A stretch of 64,000 nucleotides of DNA from Prevotella koreensis (GCF_003977605.1 NZ_RYYU01000001.1:189175-253174), one strand, 5' to 3'. Numbered from the stretch's first letter, positions 26,501-35,699 are shown. Notes: generated by a model from the sequence alone, not told the origin. Translations and numbers: made by a program.

Positions 26501-27607
26501 ATGAAAAAGATTATCATCGCCCTTACAGCACTATTGACAATGGCACTTAATGCCAACGCAATGAGTTACGAGCAGGCTCGAAGAGAAGCGTTGTTCCTGA
26601 CAGACAAGATGGCTTACGAACTGAATCTTACCGAAGATCAGTACGAAGCGGCATACGAGATCAATCTCGACTATCTCCTGAGCATTGACAACCGTGACGA
26701 CCTTTACGGCGTTTATTGGACAAGACGCAATCTCGACCTGAGTTATATATTGCTCGACTGGCAGTATAATACATATTGCGCCGCAACTTACTTCTATCGC
26801 CCACTCTACTGGGACACCGGTTATTGGCGATTCGGAGTATATGCACGCTATCCACGTCGTAACTACTTCTACTACGGTTATCCCGAGTTCTGGTATTCAT
26901 ATCGCGGCGGACACAGTTGGAGACACAACGGTGGAAGAAGTTGGTATTACGGACGTGATTGGGGATATGACCACAGATACGGACGCGGAAACAGAGGATT
27001 TGGAATGCGTGACGGATTCGACAGAGGCGATTATCGCAATCGCAGACCTTTCGGATACAGCGGAAGAGGAGATGGACGTGGATACAGTGACCGCGGACAT
27101 CGTGGAGATTTCGATAGAGGACGCAGCAGAGATGACATGAACAATCGCTTCGACCGCAATAATCGCAATGGCGATTTCAGAAGTAATTGGCGCAATGATG
27201 GTTCTTATAACGGAAGAAACTACGAGGAATATTCAAGAAGAGATCGAATGGACAGACCATCAGAAAGAAGACGCAACGACGACTTCGTTAACCGTAGGCG
27301 CAATGATGAGTTCACTACCAGAAGTAACGTTGACAGGTTCTCGGACAGAAGACGTAATGATGATGGTTTCTCTCGCCAAAGTAGCACACGCTCTACTGCC
27401 ACAAGTAGCGGAAGTTTCGACCGTCGTAACAACGACCGCAGTACACAGAGCCGTCCTTCGGGAACGTTCACCCCGAGCAGTAGCAGTGGCTCATTCCGTA
27501 GCAGTGGCTCGTTCGACCGCTCCTCTCGTAGCAGTGGCTCGTTCGGCAATGGCTCACGCAGTGGCGGCAGTCATGGTGCAGGAGGTCAGTTCGGAGGACG
27601 CAGATAA
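26501..27607 (+). CDS. Exported Arg/Gly/Asp/Asn-rich disordered protein with LTxxQ-like N-terminus
   Basis: From the ATG at 26501 (after an in-frame ATG at 26477) the protein has 368 residues. A signal peptide MKKIIIALTALLTMALNANA is followed by SYEQARREALFLTDKMAYEL and NLTEDQYEAAYEINLDY, which has the LTxxQ pattern of Spy/CpxP-like periplasmic chaperones. After a Tyr/Trp-rich stretch (about 70-130), residues of about 130-368 are low in complexity: runs of R, G, D, N and S such as RGDGRGYSDRGHRGDFDRGR, then SSGSF repeats. There is no sorting tail. It may be a periplasmic or surface polyelectrolyte binding polyanions; I know no named family. Confidence 0.75.
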   Translation: MKKIIIALTALLTMALNANAMSYEQARREALFLTDKMAYELNLTEDQYEAAYEINLDYLLSIDNRDDLYGVYWTRRNLDLSYILLDWQYNTYCAATYFYRPLYWDTGYWRFGVYARYPRRNYFYYGYPEFWYSYRGGHSWRHNGGRSWYYGRDWGYDHRYGRGNRGFGMRDGFDRGDYRNRRPFGYSGRGDGRGYSDRGHRGDFDRGRSRDDMNNRFDRNNRNGDFRSNWRNDGSYNGRNYEEYSRRDRMDRPSERRRNDDFVNRRRNDEFTTRSNVDRFSDRRRNDDGFSRQSSTRSTATSSGSFDRRNNDRSTQSRPSGTFTPSSSSGSFRSSGSFDRSSRSSGSFGNGSRSGGSHGAGGQFGGRR

Positions 27608-28138
27608 GGATAAAGACAAATGTAATATCTAAAAAAAAGCATCTATCTCCTAATAGGTTAAAAGAAAGATGAAATGATTGAAAGACGAAAAAAGGATATT
27701 ATTTGATGGATAACAAGACAGTCATATTAAACAAATTTGAACGCCCCACGATGTGAATCGAGGGGCGTTTTTTTATGGTGTTACCGCCCGGAAGAGCCAA
27801 TTGAATCTTATAAAGTCATCATTCTACAACCTGTTTTGCTTATTTTTGTCATCCTTGTTGTTTTCTTGTATCGTCATATCATATATTTATAATGTGATGA
27901 GTTTCTGTTTCTTATCAATACTTTACTGAAGTCCATAGAGAGTGCTTTGCTTGGTCACGCTGACAAATAGGATATCACAGATATATTTATTTCTTGCCAA
28001 TGCTGTTGCTTTCGATTGTCGAACAGAACTTCAACACCGTTTCCGTATATATGGTGCTTGATGCAATGAAAGCAATCTTTTCTTGATATAGTAAGTTTTC
28101 ATTGCCAAGATATTACATTATTGTTATTATAGATTGTT
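27608..28138. other. 531-base intergenic region
   Basis: No gene is supported. It holds the terminator at 27740-27775. The rest (27776-28138) is AT-rich with no hairpin or promoter I can support, lying between two genes that point toward each other. Confidence 0.4.
27740..27775 (+). terminator. Rho-independent terminator
   Basis: AACGCCCC (27740-27747) pairs with GGGGCGTT (27762-27769) and is followed by a T-run. It lies 133 bases after the RGD-rich protein gene, leaving a long 3' untranslated part. Confidence 0.85.
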
Positions 28139-29185
28139 TTACTTATTCTCTTCTTCGTTGCTTTTCTTTTTTTTATTCTTGCGTGGAGCAATACGTTTAA
28201 GGTCTTGATCGAGTTGCTTGATACTCTCAAAATGTTCTATTTGCCGTTGTTGTTTTTTATAAGCAATAAACTCCTTTGTGGCTTTTTCTACAGCCAACTT
28301 ATGAGAAATTGTGCCGGCATGCTCAAGGATACTTTTCTCGTTCATTGTGAGTACAAGTCTCAGTTTCTGCACCCAATCACGCATATACATTGGTTTTTCT
28401 GCTAAAGCCTGCGCCTCTGCATAGGCAAGAAACTGTTCTACGATAAGTTTTAACTGCCCAATCTCTTTCTCATTCAGGTAATTCTTCCCTATCAGGGCAT
28501 CGCTCTTACTAATCTTTCCCTCTTTTTCTGTAGAAGTAAGTCCCATCATCGGTAGAGTAGCATTGGCACGATAATAAACAAGTTCGGCTGCCGTCTTTCC
28601 GCTGACAGCCCAAAGCAGTTTGTTTTGCACCTCCTTGAAGAAAGCCAATGTCATTTCAGCAGACGGATTATAGTCAATACTCGTTGCGTATATCTCCTTT
28701 ATCTGCTGATAAAACATTTTCTCAGAAAGGCGTATATCACGAATACGATCTAATAGTTCCTTGAAGTAATTGTAAGAAGAACCGGTCTTAAATCGTTCGT
28801 CGTTCAGCGTAAATCCCTTAATGATATATTCTTTTAGTCGCTGTGTTGCCCAAATACGGAACTGCGTACCTTGCTGCGACTTTACTCGATAGCCAACAGA
28901 AATAATAACATCGAGATTATAATAATCTATATTTCTGACAACCTCTCTATTTCCTTCTACTTGAACTGTTGCAAATTTTGCAACAGTTGCCTCGTTAGGC
29001 AATTCTCCCTCTTCAAAAACATTCTTGATATGCCGTGAAATAGTTGATTTATCACGTCCAAATAGCGTTGCCATCTGATCTAATGACAGCCATACCGTCT
29101 CGTTTTCGAACCGAACATCTATCTTTATTTTCCCATCTTCCGACTGATAGATGAGCATATTGTCATTGTTGCTTGCTTCCATCAT
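28139..29185 (-). CDS. RhuM-family protein
   Basis: The 348-residue protein matches the virulence RhuM family. Residues of about 10-45 carry a winged-helix-like stretch (VRFENETVWLSLDQMATLFG, RDKSTISRHIKNVFEEGEL), DNA-binding in character. YYNLDVIISVGYRVKSQQG near 90-108 and FRIWATQRLKEYIIKGFTLN near 110-130 are the conserved family block. The C-terminus is highly basic (RKNKKKKSNEEENK). RhuM was named from a Salmonella island gene; function is unknown and homologues are often in mobile or defence islands. Here it is alone, with no toxin, restriction or Fic partner beside it. Confidence 0.88.
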   Translation of the reverse strand: MMEASNNDNMLIYQSEDGKIKIDVRFENETVWLSLDQMATLFGRDKSTISRHIKNVFEEGELPNEATVAKFATVQVEGNREVVRNIDYYNLDVIISVGYRVKSQQGTQFRIWATQRLKEYIIKGFTLNDERFKTGSSYNYFKELLDRIRDIRLSEKMFYQQIKEIYATSIDYNPSAEMTLAFFKEVQNKLLWAVSGKTAAELVYYRANATLPMMGLTSTEKEGKISKSDALIGKNYLNEKEIGQLKLIVEQFLAYAEAQALAEKPMYMRDWVQKLRLVLTMNEKSILEHAGTISHKLAVEKATKEFIAYKKQQRQIEHFESIKQLDQDLKRIAPRKNKKKKSNEEENK

Positions 29186-29576
29186 TTTTATCCTTCGTTT
29201 AACTCATCACTCATACGATAATTGATGTCGTAGTTGATAATGAAATCTAACTCCCACTTAGGCAAGAACCGTCTTTAAGATGCAGATTTTCTTGCGTTCC
29301 ATAGTTGTGTGACTTAATTTCGGCATAAAATTAGTTATTATTTCTTGAAATACATACATTTTAAAGCAAAAATATGGGGTTGTCTAATCAAAAAATGTTT
29401 TTCAATTTATTTTTCATCCTATAATTTCAACTATGGCAAACCATTTCGTTGTACCGGACTTATGTCACCTCACAGCAAAATGGGCGAAATTGCTGACCAA
29501 AATGGGCGAATTTGCAAAGTAAATTGGGCGAAATTGGTTTGCAAAACAGGCTAAATTGCAGAGCGATATATGCAGG
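29186..29576. other. Intergenic region with a 22-bp tandem array
   Basis: Between 29186 and about 29470 I see no gene, promoter or hairpin. The rest is the repeat array at 29477-29562. Confidence 0.5.
29477..29562. repeat. Array A: four tandem 22-bp units (GGGCGAA core)
   Basis: The core GGGCGAA starts at 29482, 29504 and 29526; a fourth degenerate core AGGCTAA starts at 29548. The spacing is exactly 22 bases each time. The units share AAAATGGGCGAATTTGCAAA-like sequence with small changes. The array ends 14 bases before the 3' end of the histidine phosphatase gene. Related arrays occur at 44200 and 62868. Confidence 0.85.
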
Positions 29577-30086
29577 TTAAGGCAATATAAGAGTGCGTAC
29601 TTCGGCATTGTTCATACGCTCTATCTCTTTCATCTGTTTATGATGATACTGTGCTTGAATGGCTTTGTTTATTATGCCGTGGCCAACGGCAAGTACGGTC
29701 TTGCCCTGATATTGTTCGCTTATGAAGTCGAGAAAACGCTGTGCGCGGTCAAACATACTATCGAGCGGTTCCACATCTTCCGGAAACGGCTCACCTTTTA
29801 TGCTCGGTATGAATCTCCCTGTAAAGCCTCCCCAATCGCGTTCGCGCAGCAGTGGGGTAGTGACAACTGTCATTCCGCAGCGCTCTGCCACGATGCTGCA
29901 TGTCTCGACAGCACGATTCAAATCGCTTGCAAGGAAGACATCGATGCCACGATTTTTCATCTCTTCTGCCAATTGTTTTGCCTGTTCAATGCCACGGGCA
30001 TTCAGACTACCTTGCGTCTGCCCCTGCATTATTTGGTTCTCGTTGTCGAAAGTCTCGCCGTGCCTTGCAAGAAGTAAAGTTGTCAT
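29577..30086 (-). CDS. Histidine phosphatase family protein (phosphoglycerate-mutase-like)
   Basis: The 169-residue protein has the RHG signature LLARHGET near residues 5-12, the second conserved block LASDLNRAVET near 52-62, a catalytic Glu in LLRERDWG near 79-86, and VGHGIINK near 133-140 with the second His. The family includes cofactor-dependent phosphoglycerate mutases, alpha-ribazole phosphatase and broad phosphatases; the small size and lack of PGM-specific insertions point to a phosphatase, substrate unknown. It is 77 bases downstream of dnaX on the same strand. Confidence 0.9.
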   Translation of the reverse strand: MTTLLLARHGETFDNENQIMQGQTQGSLNARGIEQAKQLAEEMKNRGIDVFLASDLNRAVETCSIVAERCGMTVVTTPLLRERDWGGFTGRFIPSIKGEPFPEDVEPLDSMFDRAQRFLDFISEQYQGKTVLAVGHGIINKAIQAQYHHKQMKEIERMNNAEVRTLILP

Positions 30087-30163
30087 TTATTATATCCTAT
30101 ATTGTTTCGCTTGCGAAAGATTTTATAAATCAATTTGTTTGATGAAAATACCGTCACGACAAT

Positions 30164-31909
30164 TTATATAAGTTCGAGAGAGAGGAGTTCCTGCAACTTG
30201 GCAACTGCCTTGTTTTTCTTTGTCAGTTCCATGTATTGCTCTCTCCTTGTGAGTACTCTGCACACCTCTTCCTCTTTCGCTTTGCGCAGCGACAGTGTGA
30301 TGTCATCGTTCTTCAAGTCCTTGACAAGGGTTGCGAGTATTTTGCTTTTTATCTTTGTAATGTCATCGAGAAGGAGTTGATTGTCAACCACCACCTCCAC
30401 GTTGGGGAACTCGGTTATCTTTGGTTGCAGATTTTTTATTCTTACGGACAGTCCGGCCAGTTGCTGCGGCATGCGCGAACACATGGCATACCACACTGTG
30501 CATAGTTCGTCTTCGGTGAATGTTCTGTGTTCGCCGGTGTCTTTCACCTCCTCTTCTTCTTCCTTTTCGGAATATTCTGAGGCATCTTCTTTGAGTTTCT
30601 TGAACGAGTAGCCCAGTCCCCTCAGTTTCAATACCTTTGGCGGTTCTACAGTTTTCTGCACCTTGAGTTCTTCCTGTTGCGTTTGTGGCACAACAGTTTT
30701 GCTCTCACCGGTTGCGGCCACCTGCTCTGCCACTTTTCTTAACCGGTTCTCCTTTATCATTTTTTGGAACAGGGATTTCAATCTTCGGGGCAGTCGCCCC
30801 GCGCCGGGCACCTCCTCGTCTTGTGTTATCTGCGCCATTTCTATCAGCGTCAGTTCCACGAGCAAGCGTTTGTTGGTGCTCTGCTTGTAGTTCACATCGC
30901 AGCGGTTCATTATCTTCAGAGCATTGTATAGGAACTTGATGGGGCAGCGTCCGGCCTGTTCCTTATATCTTTCTGCTTGTCTTTGGCTCGTTTCGAGCAG
31001 TCCTACGGTCTGCGGGTCTTTTGCCATCAGCACGTTTCGCACATGTTTTGCGAGTCCCGTGATAAGGTTTCCTGCATCGAATCCCTTTGCCAGCACGCCG
31101 TTCAGGAGCACCATTATGTCGGCCGCCTTGTTCTCCAACGCGAGGTCTGTGATGCGGAAATAGTTGTCGGAGTCGAGCACGTTGAGGTCTTCTATCACCT
31201 TCTCGTATGTGATATTGCCCTGACAGAACGATGCCGCCTGGTCGAAAATGCTCAGTGCGTCGCGCATTCCTCCGTCGGCTTTCTCGGCAATCACGGCCAG
31301 AGCCTCTTCCTCATATCCTATTCCTTCTTTCTCTGCAACCATCTTCAAATGGTCTATGGTGCTGTTCACTGCCATTCTTTCGAAGTCGTAGATTTGGCAA
31401 CGCGAAATGATGGTAGGCAGAATTTTGTGCTTCTCTGTTGTGGCAAGAATGAATATAACATGAGCCGGCGGCTCTTCGAGAGTCTTCAGGAAAGCATTGA
31501 AAGCGGCCGTTGACAGCATGTGAACCTCGTCAATGATGAACACCTTGTATTTGCCCACCTGCGGTGGTATTCGTGTCTGCTCCATCAGAGCCTTGATGTT
31601 CTCCACCGAGTTGTTGCTTGCAGCGTCGAGTTCGAAGATGTTGTAAGAGCGCTGTTCGATGAACGATTTGCAACTTTCACATTCTCCGCAGGCCTCACCT
31701 TCGGGCGTTGGATGTCCGCAGTTGATTGCTTTCGCGAATATGCGGGCACATGTTGTCTTTCCCACGCCACGCGGCCCGCAGAAGAGATAGGCGTGAGCGA
31801 GTTTCCCGGTCTTCACCGCGTTCTTCAGCGTTGTCACGAGTGCTTGCTGCCCGACAACCGTGTCGAACGACATCGGGCGATATTTTCTTGCCGAAACAAT
31901 GTATTCCAT
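30164..31909 (-). CDS. dnaX: DNA polymerase III subunit gamma/tau
   Basis: The 581-residue clamp-loader ATPase opens with YIVSARKYRPMSFDTVVGQ. Walker A GPRGVGKTT lies near residues 45-53, the zinc-binding Cys cluster CGHPTPEGEACGECESC near 68-84, Walker B IIDEVHMLS near 125-133, and the arginine-finger SRC motif near 170. The C-terminal third is charged and ends in a tau-like domain. I see no A-rich slippery sequence of the kind that makes gamma in E. coli. Housekeeping gene, no obvious partners beyond the phosphatase. Confidence 0.97.
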   Translation of the reverse strand: MEYIVSARKYRPMSFDTVVGQQALVTTLKNAVKTGKLAHAYLFCGPRGVGKTTCARIFAKAINCGHPTPEGEACGECESCKSFIEQRSYNIFELDAASNNSVENIKALMEQTRIPPQVGKYKVFIIDEVHMLSTAAFNAFLKTLEEPPAHVIFILATTEKHKILPTIISRCQIYDFERMAVNSTIDHLKMVAEKEGIGYEEEALAVIAEKADGGMRDALSIFDQAASFCQGNITYEKVIEDLNVLDSDNYFRITDLALENKAADIMVLLNGVLAKGFDAGNLITGLAKHVRNVLMAKDPQTVGLLETSQRQAERYKEQAGRCPIKFLYNALKIMNRCDVNYKQSTNKRLLVELTLIEMAQITQDEEVPGAGRLPRRLKSLFQKMIKENRLRKVAEQVAATGESKTVVPQTQQEELKVQKTVEPPKVLKLRGLGYSFKKLKEDASEYSEKEEEEEVKDTGEHRTFTEDELCTVWYAMCSRMPQQLAGLSVRIKNLQPKITEFPNVEVVVDNQLLLDDITKIKSKILATLVKDLKNDDITLSLRKAKEEEVCRVLTRREQYMELTKKNKAVAKLQELLSLELI

Positions 31910-32074
31910 TTGTTATCAAGAGTTATGTTCTGAAGTTTTATAGTTATGAAATTCTACAGTCCAAGCATTACATCTTCTTGTCATTATGCCGCCAAAGGCA
32001 ATTCATAATGCCGAAACCGTTACTGAACTACAGAACTCCCGAACCACTATACCTCGTTATCTACATATTTAAAG

Positions 32075-32935
32075 TTATCTCATTTTTTCCATTATCAGTA
32101 TTTCCGGGCGATACTCGAAGTGCATGGTGTCGTAGTGATACCAGCGTCCTCCCCAGATGAAGCCGTGCTTCTCGAATATCTTCACTATCTCTTGCGGCAT
32201 CTTATTCTTGTAAGGCACCTTGTCGGTTTCCTTTGCACCGGGTTTGGCCCACAGCCAATAGGTTTTGTAGTTGCCGCCGATGTCGATTGTCATGCCGTAT
32301 GAGTGGGCACTCTGTCGTTTCGCTCCGCGCACCTGTCGCCAGTAGAATGTTCCTTCCGACTTGAAATAAGCCTTCAGTTCCGGATGCTTTGCCAGTTCGT
32401 CGCGCACCGCTTTCAGATGCTTGTCGGCACCGTTTACGGTGGTGAACTGCACATTCTGGCCGAACCATGGCACGTTGACAAGATGCTTGCGCACTTCTGC
32501 TGCCGAGTTGCCATACATCTTCTTGAACAGCGCCTCACACCTACTGCGCCCCGCGTCTTGCTGAAAAGACGGTGTCCAAGTGTCCTGTTCGTAGCGGAAG
32601 GCGAACATATCTTCGATGTCGGCATCGTCGAGTTTCTCGACAAACGATTTCTTTCTGCCGTCATCGTAGGTCATTTCGGCACCATCTTTGAATATGATTT
32701 TGTTGTCGCGATAGTCTGTTATGAAGTCAGGATAAGCCTCCAGCAGTGCCTTTGCGCCTACGGGTATTGCTGAGTGTGCGTCATTATCGGTCTTCCTTGC
32801 TTCTTTTTTCCCGACCTGTATCGTGTCCTTTTCTGCTTCCGCCGGTATGCCTTTCCTTTCTCCGCAACTCCAACCTACAGCAAACACTGATGCCACCACC
32901 AGTGTTGCCGCAATTATTGATATTGTTTTTTTCAC
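32075..32935 (-). CDS. M15-family D,D/L,D-carboxypeptidase-like lipoprotein
   Basis: The 286-residue protein has a lipobox VGWSC near residue 24. The peptidase domain is at the C-terminus: SAHSYGMTIDIGG near residues 210-222 supplies His and Asp zinc ligands, and HYDTMHFEYRPE near 266-277 the last His. The M15_4 group contains VanY-like carboxypeptidases and endolysins, so peptidoglycan peptide trimming in the periplasm is likely. It starts 12 bases after the YARHG gene and is presumably co-transcribed with it. Confidence 0.85.
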   Translation of the reverse strand: MKKTISIIAATLVVASVFAVGWSCGERKGIPAEAEKDTIQVGKKEARKTDNDAHSAIPVGAKALLEAYPDFITDYRDNKIIFKDGAEMTYDDGRKKSFVEKLDDADIEDMFAFRYEQDTWTPSFQQDAGRSRCEALFKKMYGNSAAEVRKHLVNVPWFGQNVQFTTVNGADKHLKAVRDELAKHPELKAYFKSEGTFYWRQVRGAKRQSAHSYGMTIDIGGNYKTYWLWAKPGAKETDKVPYKNKMPQEIVKIFEKHGFIWGGRWYHYDTMHFEYRPEILIMEKMR

Positions 32936-32947
32936 TGCTCCTATACT

Positions 32948-33352
32948 TTATTCATACTTATGCAGGAATGAGATGTTATAACTCTCAAACTTATTAAACT
33001 CGCGTGCCGGAATCTCATCGTATATCGCTGAATACCATGACAGCGAATTGAAGTATTCCCTTAGTTGTGCATCCTTGAAGTAACGGCCGTGACGTGCGTA
33101 TATAGAGTTCTTCAAAACCCTGATTTGTCCGCGATCCATGTTACGAATGTCATCGTATGTTACGTAACGTGTTGAGAGCCAGTCGTACTGTGTTCCCCAA
33201 ACAACGTTGCTGCTTCTGTTGGTGCGCTGTGTCTTCTTTGTCTTGCGTGGGATTGACGGCACTTGTGCCTTTGTCTCGTTGATTCCTGCGAATGCCATTA
33301 ATGCTGTCAGCATAATTATGGCCAATGTCTTTTTGTTTTTAAAAAATTTCAT
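32948..33352 (-). CDS. YARHG-domain exported protein
   Basis: The 134-residue protein has a signal peptide MKFFKNKKTLAIIMLTALMA ending near residue 29 and a YARHG domain near residues 60-120: LSTRYVTYDDI, KNSIYARHGRYFKD and YFNSLSWY. YARHG is an extracellular domain often found with cell-wall peptidases, and here it precedes an M15 peptidase gene in the same operon, which supports a role at the peptidoglycan. The mature N-terminus is basic. Confidence 0.88.
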   Translation of the reverse strand: MKFFKNKKTLAIIMLTALMAFAGINETKAQVPSIPRKTKKTQRTNRSSNVVWGTQYDWLSTRYVTYDDIRNMDRGQIRVLKNSIYARHGRYFKDAQLREYFNSLSWYSAIYDEIPAREFNKFESYNISFLHKYE

Positions 33353-33401
33353 AGTCGTTAATTTTAAAGGATTTGTGTAATTAAGATGATACTATCGTTT
33401 A

Positions 33402-33409
33402 CAAAGATA
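33402..33409 (-). promoter_or_regulatory. -7 box of the YARHG-M15 operon
   Basis: Minus-strand TATCTTTG, 50 bases before the YARHG start codon; no clear -33 TTG. Confidence 0.6.
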
Positions 33410-33446
33410 CAAAAAAAACTATTACAGCGTTGTTGTTTATTATTTC

Positions 33447-34913
33447 TTAACACTTTGTGGCGTATTCTTTGGCTTTCATCTTGTGTCCTCCGAGCCATAA
33501 TCCGATGAATGTCAATGCGCCGTTAAGCATCAGCAATTCGTAGCCGAAGTGATATCCTGTGGCAGAGGCAACTGTCTTGTCTATCGCAAAGCAGAGCAGC
33601 GGCGACCCTACGGCGATGTAGGGAACGGTGCGACCGGCAACCGAACGACGCGTAAGAAGTCCGAAAGCGAACAGACCGAGCAGTGGTCCGTAGGTGTATG
33701 AGCATAAAACATATATGGCATCTATCACCGACGAACTGCCCACGGCATCCACAGCGAGTATTATTACTGCAAACACGGCAGCCATGGCGATATGGGTTTT
33801 GTGGCGCAACGACTCGTCTTCTTTCTTTTCGCGAATATCAACGCAGTAACTTGTGGTCATGGCTGTAAGTGCTGAGTCGGCAGAACTGAACGATGCTGCC
33901 ACAATTCCGATGGTGAAAAGTATCACCACGGAGTTGCCGAGTATTCCCGAAGCGGCAAACATAGGCAGCAGTTCATCGCCGGTGTCGGATAATGGCAGGC
34001 CTTGTTTTTGTGCCAACATCATGAGCAGTATGCCAAGAGCCATGAAGAGAAGATTGGCCGGAACGAAAGCCATGCCGTAGGTGCACATGTCTTTCTGTGC
34101 CTCGCGCAATGTCTTGCAGGTGAGGTTTTTCTGCATCATGTCTTGGTCGAGTCCTGTCATTACGATAACGATGAAGACACCGCTGAGGAACTGTTTCCAG
34201 AAATTTTGTCGCGATACCCAGTCGTCGAAGACGAAAATTCGTGAATGTTCGTCGGCAGCCACCGCTCTGATAGCATCACCTATGCCGTAGCCGAGAGCAT
34301 CAATTACATTATATGTAATCAGTAGCAGTGCCGTAAACATGCACACTGTCTGGAACGTGTCGGTCCATACGAGCGTCTTTATCCCGCCGCGACGGGTGTA
34401 TAGCCATATCATTCCTACCATCACCACCACCGTTACCACAAAGGGAACACCCAACTGACTGAGTACGAAACGGTGCAGAATGATGCACACAACATAGAAA
34501 CGCACCGCCGCACCGGTCATCTTAGACAAGAGGAAAAACCACGAACCGGTCTTGTATGCTTCCTTGCCGAGACGCCGGTCGAGATAGGTGTATATCGTGG
34601 TGAGATTCAATCGGTAATATACCGGCAGCAGAATGAATGCCACGGCGAAATATCCCAGAATGAAACCGAGACAGGTTTGCAGGTATGTCATCTGCGTTGC
34701 CATTACCATTCCGGGCACAGAAACGAACGTTATGCCCGAAATGCTGGCACCGACCATGCCGAAGGCCACCATATACCACGGCGAGCGACGGTTGCCACGA
34801 TAGAAAGTATCGTTGTCGGAATGCAGAGATGTTAGTCGGCTGAACAGCATCAAAGCCCCAAGATAAACAAGAATAGTGAGCAATATTACCATAATGACTG
34901 CAAAATTACTCAT
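33447..34913 (-). CDS. Sodium:solute symporter (SSS family)
   Basis: The 488-residue protein has about 13 hydrophobic helices. The SSS pattern is visible in RGNRRSPWYMVAFGMVGASI SGITFVS near residues 40-66 (two adjoining segments), MTGLDQDMMQKNLTCKTLRE near 255-275, and ASFSSADSALTAMTTSYCVDI near 335-355, which carries the sodium-binding Ser residues. It would import a solute, perhaps a sugar or sialic-acid-type substrate, with Na+. No catabolic genes are beside it, so the substrate cannot be assigned. Confidence 0.9.
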   Translation of the reverse strand: MSNFAVIMVILLTILVYLGALMLFSRLTSLHSDNDTFYRGNRRSPWYMVAFGMVGASISGITFVSVPGMVMATQMTYLQTCLGFILGYFAVAFILLPVYYRLNLTTIYTYLDRRLGKEAYKTGSWFFLLSKMTGAAVRFYVVCIILHRFVLSQLGVPFVVTVVVMVGMIWLYTRRGGIKTLVWTDTFQTVCMFTALLLITYNVIDALGYGIGDAIRAVAADEHSRIFVFDDWVSRQNFWKQFLSGVFIVIVMTGLDQDMMQKNLTCKTLREAQKDMCTYGMAFVPANLLFMALGILLMMLAQKQGLPLSDTGDELLPMFAASGILGNSVVILFTIGIVAASFSSADSALTAMTTSYCVDIREKKEDESLRHKTHIAMAAVFAVIILAVDAVGSSSVIDAIYVLCSYTYGPLLGLFAFGLLTRRSVAGRTVPYIAVGSPLLCFAIDKTVASATGYHFGYELLMLNGALTFIGLWLGGHKMKAKEYATKC

Positions 34914-35071
34914 TTATCAAGAAACAGAGAACTGATTTCGGAAGAATGTTCATCAGTAATTGAAGATTCATCAATTCATTGGTATGGGACGGTTTTTTAT
35001 TATTACGTTTTATATTATAGATTTGTTTCTGTGTCGAACTCGCGTATAAAAGATGAAATCAACGATTTCTA

Positions 35072-35102
35072 TTGTCTGTTTAAGAGTTTTTTTGTACCTT
35101 TG
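35072..35102 (+). promoter_or_regulatory. Promoter of a small lipoprotein gene
   Basis: TTG (35072-35074), 20 bases, TACCTTTG (35095-35102); 28 bases before the start codon. Confidence 0.75.
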
Positions 35103-35130
35103 CATCTAATTTAAATAAACACATATTATT

Positions 35131-35604
35131 ATGAAAAGATTGCAAAACAGGGCGTATGCCCTACTCGTTGGTGTCATTACACTAATGACTTGTGTTAGTA
35201 CTACATCTTGTGGCAGTGATGATTTGGAAGACTTATTCAACAAATTAGGGGGCGTTGTATATCAAGATATGGACACCAAAATAAGTGTCACATACTTCTC
35301 TACTGCTAATTACAATAACCCTTTAATTTTCATTATTCCCAAAACAATGCTCGGAAAGGAAATCGATTTAAGTGCAAAAGGTGATTGGCAAGTAGGTGGT
35401 CCTGAAACCGATGGCGTTCATGACGGTTCCGAAGGTTACTACGAAAAGGGCAGTTACCTTTATATTTTGACCAAGAATAAGAATAAAATTGAACTCCGCT
35501 TCAAACTGATAAGATTAGGACGTACTATCGAAGGTTCCTATGAAGGAAAGATGTACAACAGCAAAGATGCGCTTGACGAAGCCCTCAAGAAAGGCAAAAT
35601 ATAA
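35131..35604 (+). CDS. Small lipoprotein of unknown function
   Basis: The 157-residue protein has a signal peptide with lipobox TTSC near residue 27. The mature part is beta-rich and polar (ISVTYFSTANYNNPLIFI, GSYLYILTKNKNKIELRF) with a basic end, and I recognise no family. It is a single-gene unit with a good promoter and a strong terminator. Confidence 0.7.
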   Translation: MKRLQNRAYALLVGVITLMTCVSTTSCGSDDLEDLFNKLGGVVYQDMDTKISVTYFSTANYNNPLIFIIPKTMLGKEIDLSAKGDWQVGGPETDGVHDGSEGYYEKGSYLYILTKNKNKIELRFKLIRLGRTIEGSYEGKMYNSKDALDEALKKGKI

Positions 35605-35661
35605 TTTTCAAGACAATATAAAACGTAGAGGAGGCATAAATAACTCCTGAAATATCAATAC

Positions 35662-35699
35662 ATAGGGACAGGCAATGGCATCTGTCCCTATATTTTTTA
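35662..35699 (+). terminator. Rho-independent terminator
   Basis: ATAGGGACAG (35662-35671) pairs perfectly with CTGTCCCTAT (35682-35691), followed by ATTTTTT. Confidence 0.9.

Noticed and set aside
26841..27632. Overlapping frames in the RGD-rich gene (26841-27140 and 27168-27632)
   Set aside because: They are out-of-frame readings of a low-complexity, repeat-rich gene; the main frame has a signal peptide and promoter.
29477..29562. Reading array A as a CRISPR array
   Set aside because: The whole 22-base unit repeats without unique spacers, and no cas genes are present.
30164..31909. Programmed frameshift in dnaX
   Set aside because: No A- or AG-rich slippery sequence with a downstream stem was seen in the C-terminal half.
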